A stretch of 11,865 bases of DNA, taken from the NCBI GenBank assembly GCA_040391535.1, contig JBEBXQ010000142.1, positions 1 to 11,865 on the forward strand, read 5' to 3'. The DNA comes from JBEBXQ01 sp040391535 (GTDB taxonomy: Bacteria > Bacteroidota > Bacteroidia > Cytophagales > Spirosomataceae). The number at the start of each line of letters is the position of its first letter. Position 1 is the first letter of the stretch. Made by a program: the position numbers and the translations under genes. This document shows positions 1-6,359 of this stretch, piece by piece. The notes beneath the pieces were generated by a model, which saw only the letters and a list, made by a program, of their open reading frames with translations, was not told the DNA's origin and did not search any database.

Positions 1-33
1 TCAATTATCGGTAATTACCCTGCAGTTTTCAAT

Positions 34-77
34 AAACATCCGGTTTTTTCTCTTTATTTTCCTATCGGATGTTTTTT
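34..77 (+). terminator. Terminator-like hairpin before the Fe-S operon
   Basis: AAACATCCG (34-42) is a perfect inverted repeat of CGGATGTTT (66-74), separated by a 23-nt pyrimidine-rich loop and followed by further T residues to 77. The shape fits a Rho-independent terminator for a plus-strand gene lying left of the window. The long loop and the A/T-rich lower stem weaken the case. No gene is visible in bases 1-150. Confidence 0.45.
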
Positions 78-96
78 ATATTATTTTTTCCTAACA

Positions 97-128
97 TTGC
101 ATAATAGTATGCAAGCATACTATATTTC
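97..128 (+). promoter_or_regulatory. Palindromic operator overlapping a possible promoter of the Fe-S operon
   Basis: Bases 104-123 form a perfect palindrome, ATAGTATGC-AA-GCATACTAT (9-bp arms, 2-nt centre), typical in size and symmetry of a site for a dimeric repressor such as a TetR, MarR or GntR protein. It sits between a TTG at 97-99 and TATATTTC at 121-128. These two resemble the Bacteroidota -33/-7 elements (TTG, 21-nt spacer, TAnnTTTG with one mismatch). A bound protein would cover the spacer and part of the -7 box, so repression is the natural reading. The palindrome is seen directly; its function and the promoter are inferred. No regulator gene is in the window. Confidence 0.5.
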
Positions 129-150
129 AAAACCAAAGAGAGCTTAAAAC

Positions 151-1482
151 ATGACGTATATGCAACAGGCAGTTTTTCTCCTATTACTGGCAGTAACCAC
201 CTGGCTGGTTTACCGGCGGGTCGTCGTTATCAGGAAAACCATCGCACTGGGCAGAGAAGAGAACCTGCGCGATCAGCCCAGGAAACGGTTGGCGATGATG
301 CTTCGTATTGCTTTTGGCCAGAAGCGAATGTTCGACAGACCGGTTGTAGGCTTTTTACATTTCCTGGTATATGCCGGATTTCTACTGATCAATATCGAGG
401 TCGCGGAAATTGTACTGGATGGCCTCACAGGCTCTCACCGGTTATTTACTTCATTTATGGGAAGTCTTTATGCTCCGCTGATCGGCTTTTTTGAACTCCT
501 TGCCATAGGCGTCATGATAGCTTGCGCAGTTTTTCTTTTCAGAAGACACCTGTTAAAAACCCGACGGTTACAGCCTGCTCTTCACCGCGAAATGAAAGGA
601 TGGCCCGCTTTAGATGCCACCATCATATTATGTACCGAAATCGTATTAATGATCGCTATTCTCAGCATGAATGCCGCCGACCAGGTATTGCAGCAGAGAG
701 GGCACGTGCATTATCCCTTAACCGGGAATCTGCTGTTCAGTCAGTTTCTTACACCCCTCTTTACCAACTGGGAAACGGGCTCCCTGGTTATTTATGAACG
801 TGTAGCCTGGTGGTTTCATATTGCCGGGATTTTCGCCTTTGCAGTCTACATTACCTATTCCAAACATCTTCATATTGTACTGGCTTTCCCCAATACCTAT
901 TTCACGCGGTTACAACCATTGGGAAAAATGAGGAATATGCCCGAAATCACAAAAGAAGTACAACTGATGCTGGGCTTACCGGTAGAGCATGAGGAAGGTG
1001 AAACCAATGTTCAGGAACAGTTTGGTGCCAAAGATGTTCAGGATCTCAGCTGGAAAAGCCTTCTGGATGCATATACCTGCACTGAATGCGGAAGATGCAC
1101 ATCGGTTTGTCCGGCCAATATGACGGGCAAGTTACTTTCACCCCGTAAAATAATGACCGATACCCGCGACCGGCTGGAAGACATCGGCAGACAGATACAG
1201 ACAAAAGGAGCGCCTGCAGACGATGGGAAAAGCTTGCTGGGTGATTATATTAAAGAAGAGGAATTACTGGCCTGTACCTCCTGTAATGCCTGTGTACAGG
1301 AGTGCCCGGTGCTGATCAACCCCCTGAGTATTATTCTGGAGTTAAGGCGTTATCAGATTATGGATAAAGCACAGGCACCCAATTCATGGAATATGATGTT
1401 TCAGAATATGGAAACAAGCCAGGCGCCGTGGAAATTTTCCCCCGGTGATCGTTTCAACTGGGTTAAAGAACTGAACAAATAG
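151..1482 (+). CDS. Membrane-anchored 4Fe-4S dicluster oxidoreductase subunit (HdrC/GlpC/EtfD-like)
   Basis: Probable electron-transfer subunit that accepts electrons on the cytoplasmic side and passes them to membrane quinone. The N-terminal half has about five hydrophobic segments (roughly residues 5-21, 67-89, 107-130, 153-172, 218-236), a NarI-like layout. Histidines at 70, 223, 239 and 241 are possible haem ligands, but this is unproven. The C-terminal half has two 4Fe-4S motifs: C310-x2-C313-x2-C316-x3-C320 and C375-x2-C378-x2-C381-x3-C385, each ending Cys-Pro. The ATG at 151 follows AAAGAGAG; an in-frame ATG at 160 is an alternative. The partner CCG-domain gene starts 21 nt downstream, so the two are surely co-transcribed. 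In related systems (EtfD, GlpC, HdrD) membrane, ferredoxin and CCG parts may be fused; here they are split. The electron donor (ETF, lactate, glycerol-3-phosphate or other) cannot be decided. Confidence 0.85.
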   Translation: MTYMQQAVFLLLLAVTTWLVYRRVVVIRKTIALGREENLRDQPRKRLAMMLRIAFGQKRMFDRPVVGFLHFLVYAGFLLINIEVAEIVLDGLTGSHRLFTSFMGSLYAPLIGFFELLAIGVMIACAVFLFRRHLLKTRRLQPALHREMKGWPALDATIILCTEIVLMIAILSMNAADQVLQQRGHVHYPLTGNLLFSQFLTPLFTNWETGSLVIYERVAWWFHIAGIFAFAVYITYSKHLHIVLAFPNTYFTRLQPLGKMRNMPEITKEVQLMLGLPVEHEEGETNVQEQFGAKDVQDLSWKSLLDAYTCTECGRCTSVCPANMTGKLLSPRKIMTDTRDRLEDIGRQIQTKGAPADDGKSLLGDYIKEEELLACTSCNACVQECPVLINPLSIILELRRYQIMDKAQAPNSWNMMFQNMETSQAPWKFSPGDRFNWVKELNK

Positions 1483-1503
1483 AAACAAAAATATACCAAG
1501 GAT

Positions 1504-2298
1504 ATGTCCGATACACAATTTCAGGTACCCACGATGGCTGAAATGACCGCAAGCGGGAATCAGCCCGAAATATTATTCTGGGTGGGCTGTGCAGGCTCCT
1601 TTGATGAACGATATAAGAAAGTCACCGTTTCTTTCGCTAAAATATTACACAAAGCAGGCATCAGTTTTGCGGTATTAGGGACAGAAGAGAGCTGCACAGG
1701 TGATCCCGCCAGACGTGCAGGAAACGAATTTCTGTTCCAGATGCAGGCGATTGCCAATATTCAGGTACTGAATATGTATGAAGTAAAAAAAATCGTAACA
1801 GCCTGTCCGCATTGCTTCAATACGCTTAAAAATGAATATCCTGAACTGGGCGGTCAATATGAAGTGCTTCACCATAGTGAATTTCTTCAGCAGCTGATTG
1901 ACGAAGGGAAAGTGAGACTCCCTGAAGGGGAAACCTTTACAGGCCGGAAAATAACATTTCACGATTCATGTTACCTGGGGAGGGCAAATGATATATACGA
2001 AGCTCCCAGAAAAGTACTGGAAGCGCTGGATGCCGACCTTGCGGAGATGAAACGAAGCCGGAAAAACGGTTTATGCTGCGGTGCCGGAGGCGCTCAGATG
2101 TTCAAAGAGCCGGAAAAAGGGAATAAAGATGTTAATATTGAGAGAATTGAAGAAGCAATAGCTACAGGAGCTGATACTGTAGCCGTCGCCTGTCCGTTCT
2201 GTATGGTAATGATGACCGATGGCGTAAAGAGTAAAAATATGGAAGACAAAATCAAGGTATTTGACCTGGCAGAATTAATTGACAACAGCCAATTATAA
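1504..2298 (+). CDS. CCG-domain (Fe-S)-binding protein, HdrB/LutA-like
   Basis: Soluble cysteine-rich partner of the preceding membrane protein, from the family of HdrB, GlpC C-terminal and LutA/LldE proteins. These use two CCG modules to bind Fe-S centres at the catalytic or electron-entry site. Module 2 is canonical: C156, C191-C192-G193 and C230-x2-C233. Module 1 has C29, C64-T-G and C101-x2-C104, with Ser63 where the first Cys of the CCG pair is expected, so it has one fewer thiolate. H153 just before C156 and the run CCGAGG are typical of the family. There are no membrane segments or signal peptide, so it is cytoplasmic and probably docks on the upstream subunit. AAGGA at 1498-1502 lies unusually close to the ATG. 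The family call is firm; the physiological substrate is unknown. Confidence 0.85.
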   Translation: MSDTQFQVPTMAEMTASGNQPEILFWVGCAGSFDERYKKVTVSFAKILHKAGISFAVLGTEESCTGDPARRAGNEFLFQMQAIANIQVLNMYEVKKIVTACPHCFNTLKNEYPELGGQYEVLHHSEFLQQLIDEGKVRLPEGETFTGRKITFHDSCYLGRANDIYEAPRKVLEALDADLAEMKRSRKNGLCCGAGGAQMFKEPEKGNKDVNIERIEEAIATGADTVAVACPFCMVMMTDGVKSKNMEDKIKVFDLAELIDNSQL

Positions 2299-2375
2299 AA
2301 GCTTTTGAGCCTACATTTCAGGTAAAAAAGTTATTATTGTAACGAAATCATATTAAGTATCTAAATCGTTTTCCC

Positions 2376-3359
2376 TTGGTTTATTATTTTTCCCGGTTCC
2401 TTATCAGGCTTGCCTTACCCTTATATCTGCGCAGATTATGTATTATCAACAGAGCGGTTGTTCCCCCACCCGGCCAGCCGGTATTGCTGGCTTCCAGTCA
2501 TTCAGGTTCTTTTTTTGATGCAGTGGTCATTGGGTCTGTACTGAAGCAGCCTATTCACACCCTTACCCGGGGCGACGTATTCCGCAAGCCATCTGTTGCC
2601 AGGTGGTTACGCAGGATTAATCTTATTCCCGTTTTCCGGGCATCGGAAGGACTACGGGAACTGCGCAACAACGATGCTACCTATAAAGAAAGTTACGATA
2701 TTATGAAAAAGGGAGAAGCTGTTCTGATTTTCTCCGAAGGTATCTGTATTAACGAATGGCATTTAAAACCCCTTGGAAAAGGCACAGCACGTATTGCCTA
2801 CCAGACCTGGTACGGCGAAGCCCCGCTTACCGATATGCTCGTACTCCCGGCCGGTGTAACGTATGAACATTTCAGGGGTGCCAATAAACGCACAAAATTG
2901 ATTTTCGGGGAACCTATCAGCCCATCCCAGCTGAAAACTCCGTTTGAAGAACAGGAAAAATGGCTGCGGGAATTTAATCATCTGCTCTATAGCCGGATGA
3001 AAGCATGTCTGTTACACATTGAAAAAGACAAAACTCCGGCAGAAATCCCTTCAATAGTACGGAATTATCTGAACAGCGACTGCAAACCAGCTGAGGGTTC
3101 TGCCTTTCACCGGCTGCTGGGTAAAACAGGCAGAGCAGTTCACCGACCTCTTTACCATATGTACAAGAGCAAAGTAAGCAAAATGACACGCGGAACGGTC
3201 TTCTTCGACTCGGCATTATTCGGCATTATGCTTTATACTTATCCGGTCATAGTAGGAATACTCTCGGTCATTGCCGGAGTGATATTCAATGCATGGATTG
3301 GCCTTGCCCTGTTTATCGGGCTTCCATTGCTGGCGAGAATGGGTAATCAGTACCGTTAA
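2376..3359 (+). CDS. PlsC-like lysophospholipid/glycerophosphate acyltransferase
   Basis: Member of the LPLAT acyltransferase superfamily, which transfers acyl chains to lysophosphatidate or related acceptors at the cytoplasmic membrane. Visible blocks: catalytic H42 in ASSHSGSFFDA with D48 (five residues between H and D, where classical PlsC has four), FRKPSVARW (69-77), the acceptor-site motif FSEG (119-122) with E121, and LPAGVTYE (157-164). Two hydrophobic segments at about 280-302 and 304-321 would anchor the C terminus. The only plausible start is TTG at 2376: the frame opens after a stop at 2340-2342, has no ATG before the conserved N-terminal region, and the TTG puts the catalytic His at a normal distance. 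The gene lies 77 nt after the Fe-S pair and may be its third member, though a functional link is not evident. The exact acceptor is unknown. Confidence 0.8.
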   Translation: MVYYFSRFLIRLALPLYLRRLCIINRAVVPPPGQPVLLASSHSGSFFDAVVIGSVLKQPIHTLTRGDVFRKPSVARWLRRINLIPVFRASEGLRELRNNDATYKESYDIMKKGEAVLIFSEGICINEWHLKPLGKGTARIAYQTWYGEAPLTDMLVLPAGVTYEHFRGANKRTKLIFGEPISPSQLKTPFEEQEKWLREFNHLLYSRMKACLLHIEKDKTPAEIPSIVRNYLNSDCKPAEGSAFHRLLGKTGRAVHRPLYHMYKSKVSKMTRGTVFFDSALFGIMLYTYPVIVGILSVIAGVIFNAWIGLALFIGLPLLARMGNQYR

Positions 3360-3360
3360 A

Positions 3361-3386
3361 AGCCGGGATTAATCTTTTACCCGGCT
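3361..3386 (-). terminator. Hairpin between convergent genes, overlapping the VOC gene end
   Basis: AGCCGGG (3361-3367) and CCCGGCT (3380-3386) form a perfect 7-bp GC-rich stem with a 12-nt loop. On the minus strand it is followed by TTTT, so it can act as a short Rho-independent terminator for the VOC gene; on the plus strand it starts one base after the acyltransferase stop codon but lacks a T tract. The VOC stop codon (3369-3371) is inside the loop, and one arm encodes part of its last residues. Confidence 0.5.
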
Positions 3387-4427
3387 AAGGCTCATCATTT
3401 TCAGCATCCATGTAGGTAATGGTTTCTGGTGTTTCCGCTTTTTCAGATCCAGATACCAGCCGATTTTCTTCAGTATCGGGAGTTTATGTGTTTCTACCAG
3501 TTCAATTAATGTACCATCGGGGTCCTCTACATAGGCAAACCGGCCCGCAGCCGACTCCATTCCGAAAGAACTGCCGCTATCTACTGTAAAAGGATAATCA
3601 GCGTCAGCAAGACGACATTTCAGGGCTTCCATATCCAGTGTATCAAAGCATACATGAATATACCCGCAGTCGCCCCAGAAACGATTCTCAAACAACTTTT
3701 CAGGCTTACGGTCTTTTGCCTCCAGCAACTCCAGCTTTATGTTTCCAAGCAACTGGCTGAATGCTCCGTGCGGCGTAACGTTTTTACGGATAACCACCCG
3801 TCTGAAGGTCTGATCAGCAGCACCGGGCAGATCATCAAACTTACCTGTTTCATCGAATACAACTTCACAGGGTGCCATCAGCGTTTTATAGAATTCAAGT
3901 GACCTGTTCATATCCGACACACCCACTACCACTCCCGCTACACCACCGGTTGGCTGCTGATTATTCTGAAACCAGGAATTATCATTGACGATCTGGAACA
4001 CATTACCGTAAGGGTCTCTTCCCCAGAAACCATCATTGCCTCCAGGTAATGCTTTTATTTTCCCTACCGGTTTACTTTCAGTACTATCAAGTAACCACTG
4101 GTTCGCTTTTGGTACATCCTGTGTCTTAAAACATATCGCATAAATACCCAGGTCTCCCGGTTGAGGCGTAAATGAGCAGGGCTGAGAAACGCGACTGGTA
4201 AACTGCCATATCTCAAGGCCTCCGCCACCCGCCATATTCAAAGCCATAATTGCTCTTCTGCTTTGCACTGTACCCCCAGTGTAGTCAATCATAAACTTTG
4301 CCTCTGAACTATCATCAAATACGGGCACATCAAATCCCAATACTTTCCGATACCACTTCCATGCTTCCTCAACATTTTCTACGCCAAGCCCTACCTGTTG
4401 AATTCCTGAAATTAACGGGTTCACCAT
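3369..4427 (-). CDS. Two-domain VOC (glyoxalase/extradiol dioxygenase-fold) protein
   Basis: Protein of 352 residues with two vicinal-oxygen-chelate domains (about 5-150 and 160-312) and a basic tail. Compared with the four metal ligands of glyoxalase I (H/Q, E, H, E), domain 1 keeps Q11 and E72 but has A97 and Q145 at the last two places, so it probably binds no metal. Domain 2 keeps E233, H258 and E309, with G165 where the first ligand is expected, so it may still hold a metal. VOC enzymes include isomerases, dioxygenases and resistance proteins; the reaction here cannot be named. The ATG at 4427 was chosen because it directly precedes the first VOC strand. The frame stays open to 4523, but that extension has no family-like sequence. 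The gene is divergent from aroB and convergent with the acyltransferase. Confidence 0.8.
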   Translation of the reverse strand: MVNPLISGIQQVGLGVENVEEAWKWYRKVLGFDVPVFDDSSEAKFMIDYTGGTVQSRRAIMALNMAGGGGLEIWQFTSRVSQPCSFTPQPGDLGIYAICFKTQDVPKANQWLLDSTESKPVGKIKALPGGNDGFWGRDPYGNVFQIVNDNSWFQNNQQPTGGVAGVVVGVSDMNRSLEFYKTLMAPCEVVFDETGKFDDLPGAADQTFRRVVIRKNVTPHGAFSQLLGNIKLELLEAKDRKPEKLFENRFWGDCGYIHVCFDTLDMEALKCRLADADYPFTVDSGSSFGMESAAGRFAYVEDPDGTLIELVETHKLPILKKIGWYLDLKKRKHQKPLPTWMLKMMSLSRVKD

Positions 4428-4547
4428 AAATAATACAGTTACTAATAATCGGTTAAAAAATATAATATCATTTTCCGGGCAATTTATAACAATTTTACTG
4501 ACGCCTGTATATACTCCCGTCAATTATTATATAACAATACCACAGCC

Positions 4548-4579
4548 TAAAGATACCCATTTTTGCAAAACAGGCACAA
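4548..4579 (-). promoter_or_regulatory. Possible Bacteroidota promoter for the VOC gene
   Basis: Read on the minus strand, TTG (4579-4577), a 21-nt spacer and TATCTTTA (4555-4548) match TTG-N17-23-TAnnTTTG with one mismatch. Transcription would start near 4541, giving a leader of about 115 nt before the ATG at 4427. The rest of the 214-bp divergent region (4428-4641) is A/T-rich and holds no gene. Confidence 0.35.
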
Positions 4580-4596
4580 TTTAATCGAAGCCTTGT

Positions 4597-4604
4597 TATC
4601 TTTG
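4597..4604 (+). promoter_or_regulatory. Possible -7 element of the aroB promoter
   Basis: TATCTTTG is a perfect match to the Bacteroidota -7 consensus TAnnTTTG and lies 37 nt before the aroB ATG, a sensible leader length. No TTG occurs 17-23 nt upstream (the nearest, 4563-4565, is 31 nt away), so the call rests on the -7 box alone. Confidence 0.4.
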
Positions 4605-4641
4605 GGTGTTATTTAGAGTACTTCCCATTCCATAATCGCCT

Positions 4642-5679
4642 ATGAATTCGTCCGTACAGATTGCACCGATAACCGAAAGCTTACCACAATTTCTTAAAGG
4701 CAAATCCTATTCCAGAATTTTTGTTATTTCAGATACTCAGACGAGAAAGCACTGTTATCCGCTGGTCAAACCGATTCTGCCTGCTCACCAGATCATCAGT
4801 GTTAAAAATGGTGAGGAGCATAAAAACCTTGCTACCTGTACAGAAATATGGGAATACATGACGCGCGCCAATGCCGACCGCCATGCCCTGGTCATCAATC
4901 TGGGTGGCGGTGTGATAGGCGATATGGGAGGATTCTGTGCATCTGTATATAAAAGAGGAGTTGATTTTATCCAGATTCCGACCACCCTCCTTTCGCAGGT
5001 AGACGCCAGTGTCGGCGGGAAATTAGGAATTGATTTTCAAGGGTTGAAAAACCATCTTGGCGTGTTTACTCTGCCAGAAGCCGTACTGATTGATCCGGTG
5101 TTCCTGCAAACACTTTCAGAACGTGAAATCAGGTCGGGATTCGCTGAAATTATTAAACATTGCCTCATAGCTGATGCGTCAATGTGGAATGAAATCACTT
5201 CACACAGTCTGGCTGAGCAGCCACTTGATAAACTGATAAGGCATTCCGTAGCAATTAAGGATAAGGTAGTCACTGAAGACCCTACGGAGAAAGGATTAAG
5301 AAAAATCCTCAATTTCGGTCATACCCTCGGCCATGCCGTAGAAACCCATTTTCTTGGCAAGTCCAGGAATGAAAAGCTTCTGCATGGCGAAGCGATTGCC
5401 GTTGGGATGGTAATGGAAAGTTACATGGCCTACCGTAAAGGCATGCTCCAAAAAACTGAACTGGAAGAAATATCCGGATATCTGATTGGGGTGTATGGCA
5501 AAATTCTGATTTCGGAGCCGGATATTCAGTCCATACTTGTACTGACCCGTCAGGACAAAAAAAACAAGGGCAGACATATCAATTTCTCTCTTCCGGACAA
5601 AACAGGCAGTTGCCGGTACGATATTCGGGCCACGGACAAAGAGATGAAAGAATCCATTGATTATTACAGGAATTACTGA
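4642..5679 (+). CDS. aroB: 3-dehydroquinate synthase
   Basis: Second step of the shikimate pathway: converts 3-deoxy-D-arabino-heptulosonate 7-phosphate to 3-dehydroquinate in the cytoplasm, using NAD+ and a divalent metal (Zn or Co). The 345-residue length is typical for AroB. Visible motifs are NGEEHK (56-61), the nucleotide-binding LGGGVIGDMGGF (87-98), PTTLLSQVDASVGGK (113-127), GFAEIIKH with metal ligand E169, NFGHTLGHAVE with H227, and LLHGEA with H248; these three ligands match the E-H-H set of characterised synthases. The ATG at 4642 gives a normal N terminus. Other aro genes are absent nearby, so this is a lone housekeeping gene. The related 2-deoxy-scyllo-inosose and sedoheptulose cyclases share the fold, but every core motif here is AroB-like. 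Confidence 0.95.
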   Translation: MNSSVQIAPITESLPQFLKGKSYSRIFVISDTQTRKHCYPLVKPILPAHQIISVKNGEEHKNLATCTEIWEYMTRANADRHALVINLGGGVIGDMGGFCASVYKRGVDFIQIPTTLLSQVDASVGGKLGIDFQGLKNHLGVFTLPEAVLIDPVFLQTLSEREIRSGFAEIIKHCLIADASMWNEITSHSLAEQPLDKLIRHSVAIKDKVVTEDPTEKGLRKILNFGHTLGHAVETHFLGKSRNEKLLHGEAIAVGMVMESYMAYRKGMLQKTELEEISGYLIGVYGKILISEPDIQSILVLTRQDKKNKGRHINFSLPDKTGSCRYDIRATDKEMKESIDYYRNY

Positions 5680-5703
5680 TATTATATTTTTATAAATATA
5701 ATA
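5680..5703 (+). terminator. A/T-only hairpin after aroB
   Basis: Directly after the TGA (5677-5679), TATTATATTT (5680-5689) and AAATATAATA (5694-5703) form a perfect 10-bp inverted repeat around the loop TTAT. It contains no G or C and no clear T tract follows, so it is a weak candidate terminator; it could equally protect the 3' end of the mRNA or be a chance product of A/T-rich DNA. Confidence 0.3.
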
Positions 5704-5777
5704 AGACCATATTGACAATTACGGGTTCTTGTTTTATATTCACTCCTAAATTTCAGGGAATTATAAACTCAGATCGT

Positions 5778-6356
5778 ATGACGTCGTCAATAAAATTATT
5801 GCTTGCAGTAGCCGGTTTTCTGGTGGTTTCGAGTTGTTCGTTGAGTCGCAAAGTCTTTGTTGAACACGATTATAGTTATGATACCAATTTCAAAGATTAC
5901 TCTTCTTATACATTCCTGGAATGTGAGAGAGACACCAATAATCTCTGCACTGAAATTTATGAAGCCATACGGCGTCAGATGCAGGCACGAGGGTATAAGT
6001 TAACAGCCGAAAACCCGACATTACTGGTTAATTACGGTATTTTTTATGATAATCTGAGATATCAGGGATATATGCAGCCGGTCATTAAAACGTGGGTAGA
6101 CACAGAGAATGACAGTTTCAAATACGAGCCTGTTAAGTATGCCCTGGATAAAGGGACGCTGATTGTATCGCTGATAGACGCACGATCAGACCAGGTGGTG
6201 TGGCGCGGCTATGCATCCGGCTTCCTTAAAAATGATCCCATTAACAATCCCAACAACTATTACCGTGCGGTAGTAAGGCGCATTTTTGATCAGTATCCGC
6301 TGTTTGCCAAAGGATATGATCCCAGACGTTACTCCGAAAGTATGGGAAATCAGTAA
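5778..6356 (+). CDS. DUF4136-family lipoprotein
   Basis: Predicted lipoprotein of 192 residues. The ATG at 5778 is followed at once by a signal peptide with a lipobox: a hydrophobic stretch LLLAVAGFLVV, then V17-S-S-C20, so C20 would be lipidated after signal peptidase II cleavage. An in-frame TTG at 5712 would add 22 residues ahead of the signal and is rejected. The mature part resembles the DUF4136 family: an N-terminal DYSYDTNFKDYSSYTF block, a middle helix IRRQMQARGY, and the strong C-terminal block GTLIVSLIDARSDQVVWRGYASG. The function of this family is not established; it acts in the periplasm or at the outer membrane. It has its own 98-nt upstream gap after aroB, with no convincing promoter, and its stop lies 3 nt from the end of the convergent glycosyltransferase gene. 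Confidence 0.8.
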   Translation: MTSSIKLLLAVAGFLVVSSCSLSRKVFVEHDYSYDTNFKDYSSYTFLECERDTNNLCTEIYEAIRRQMQARGYKLTAENPTLLVNYGIFYDNLRYQGYMQPVIKTWVDTENDSFKYEPVKYALDKGTLIVSLIDARSDQVVWRGYASGFLKNDPINNPNNYYRAVVRRIFDQYPLFAKGYDPRRYSESMGNQ

Positions 6357-6359
6357 TAA

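Noticed and set aside
2297..2306. AAAAGCTTTT palindrome after the CCG-domain gene as a terminator
   Set aside because: It has no loop and no following T tract, and the sequence is too short and simple to call.
4428..4523. Extended N terminus of the VOC protein (32 more residues)
   Set aside because: The frame is open, but the extra residues lie in A/T-rich intergenic sequence, overlap nothing family-like, and the ATG at 4427 is directly before the first VOC strand.
5712..5742. Promoter for the lipoprotein gene (TTG 5712-5714, 20-nt spacer, TATATTCA 5735-5742)
   Set aside because: The -7 box has two mismatches at the most conserved positions, so it is not better than background in this A/T-rich gap.
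5712..5777. Lipoprotein starting at TTG 5712
   Set aside because: This would place 22 residues ahead of a well-formed signal peptide and lipobox; ATG 5778 is the natural start.
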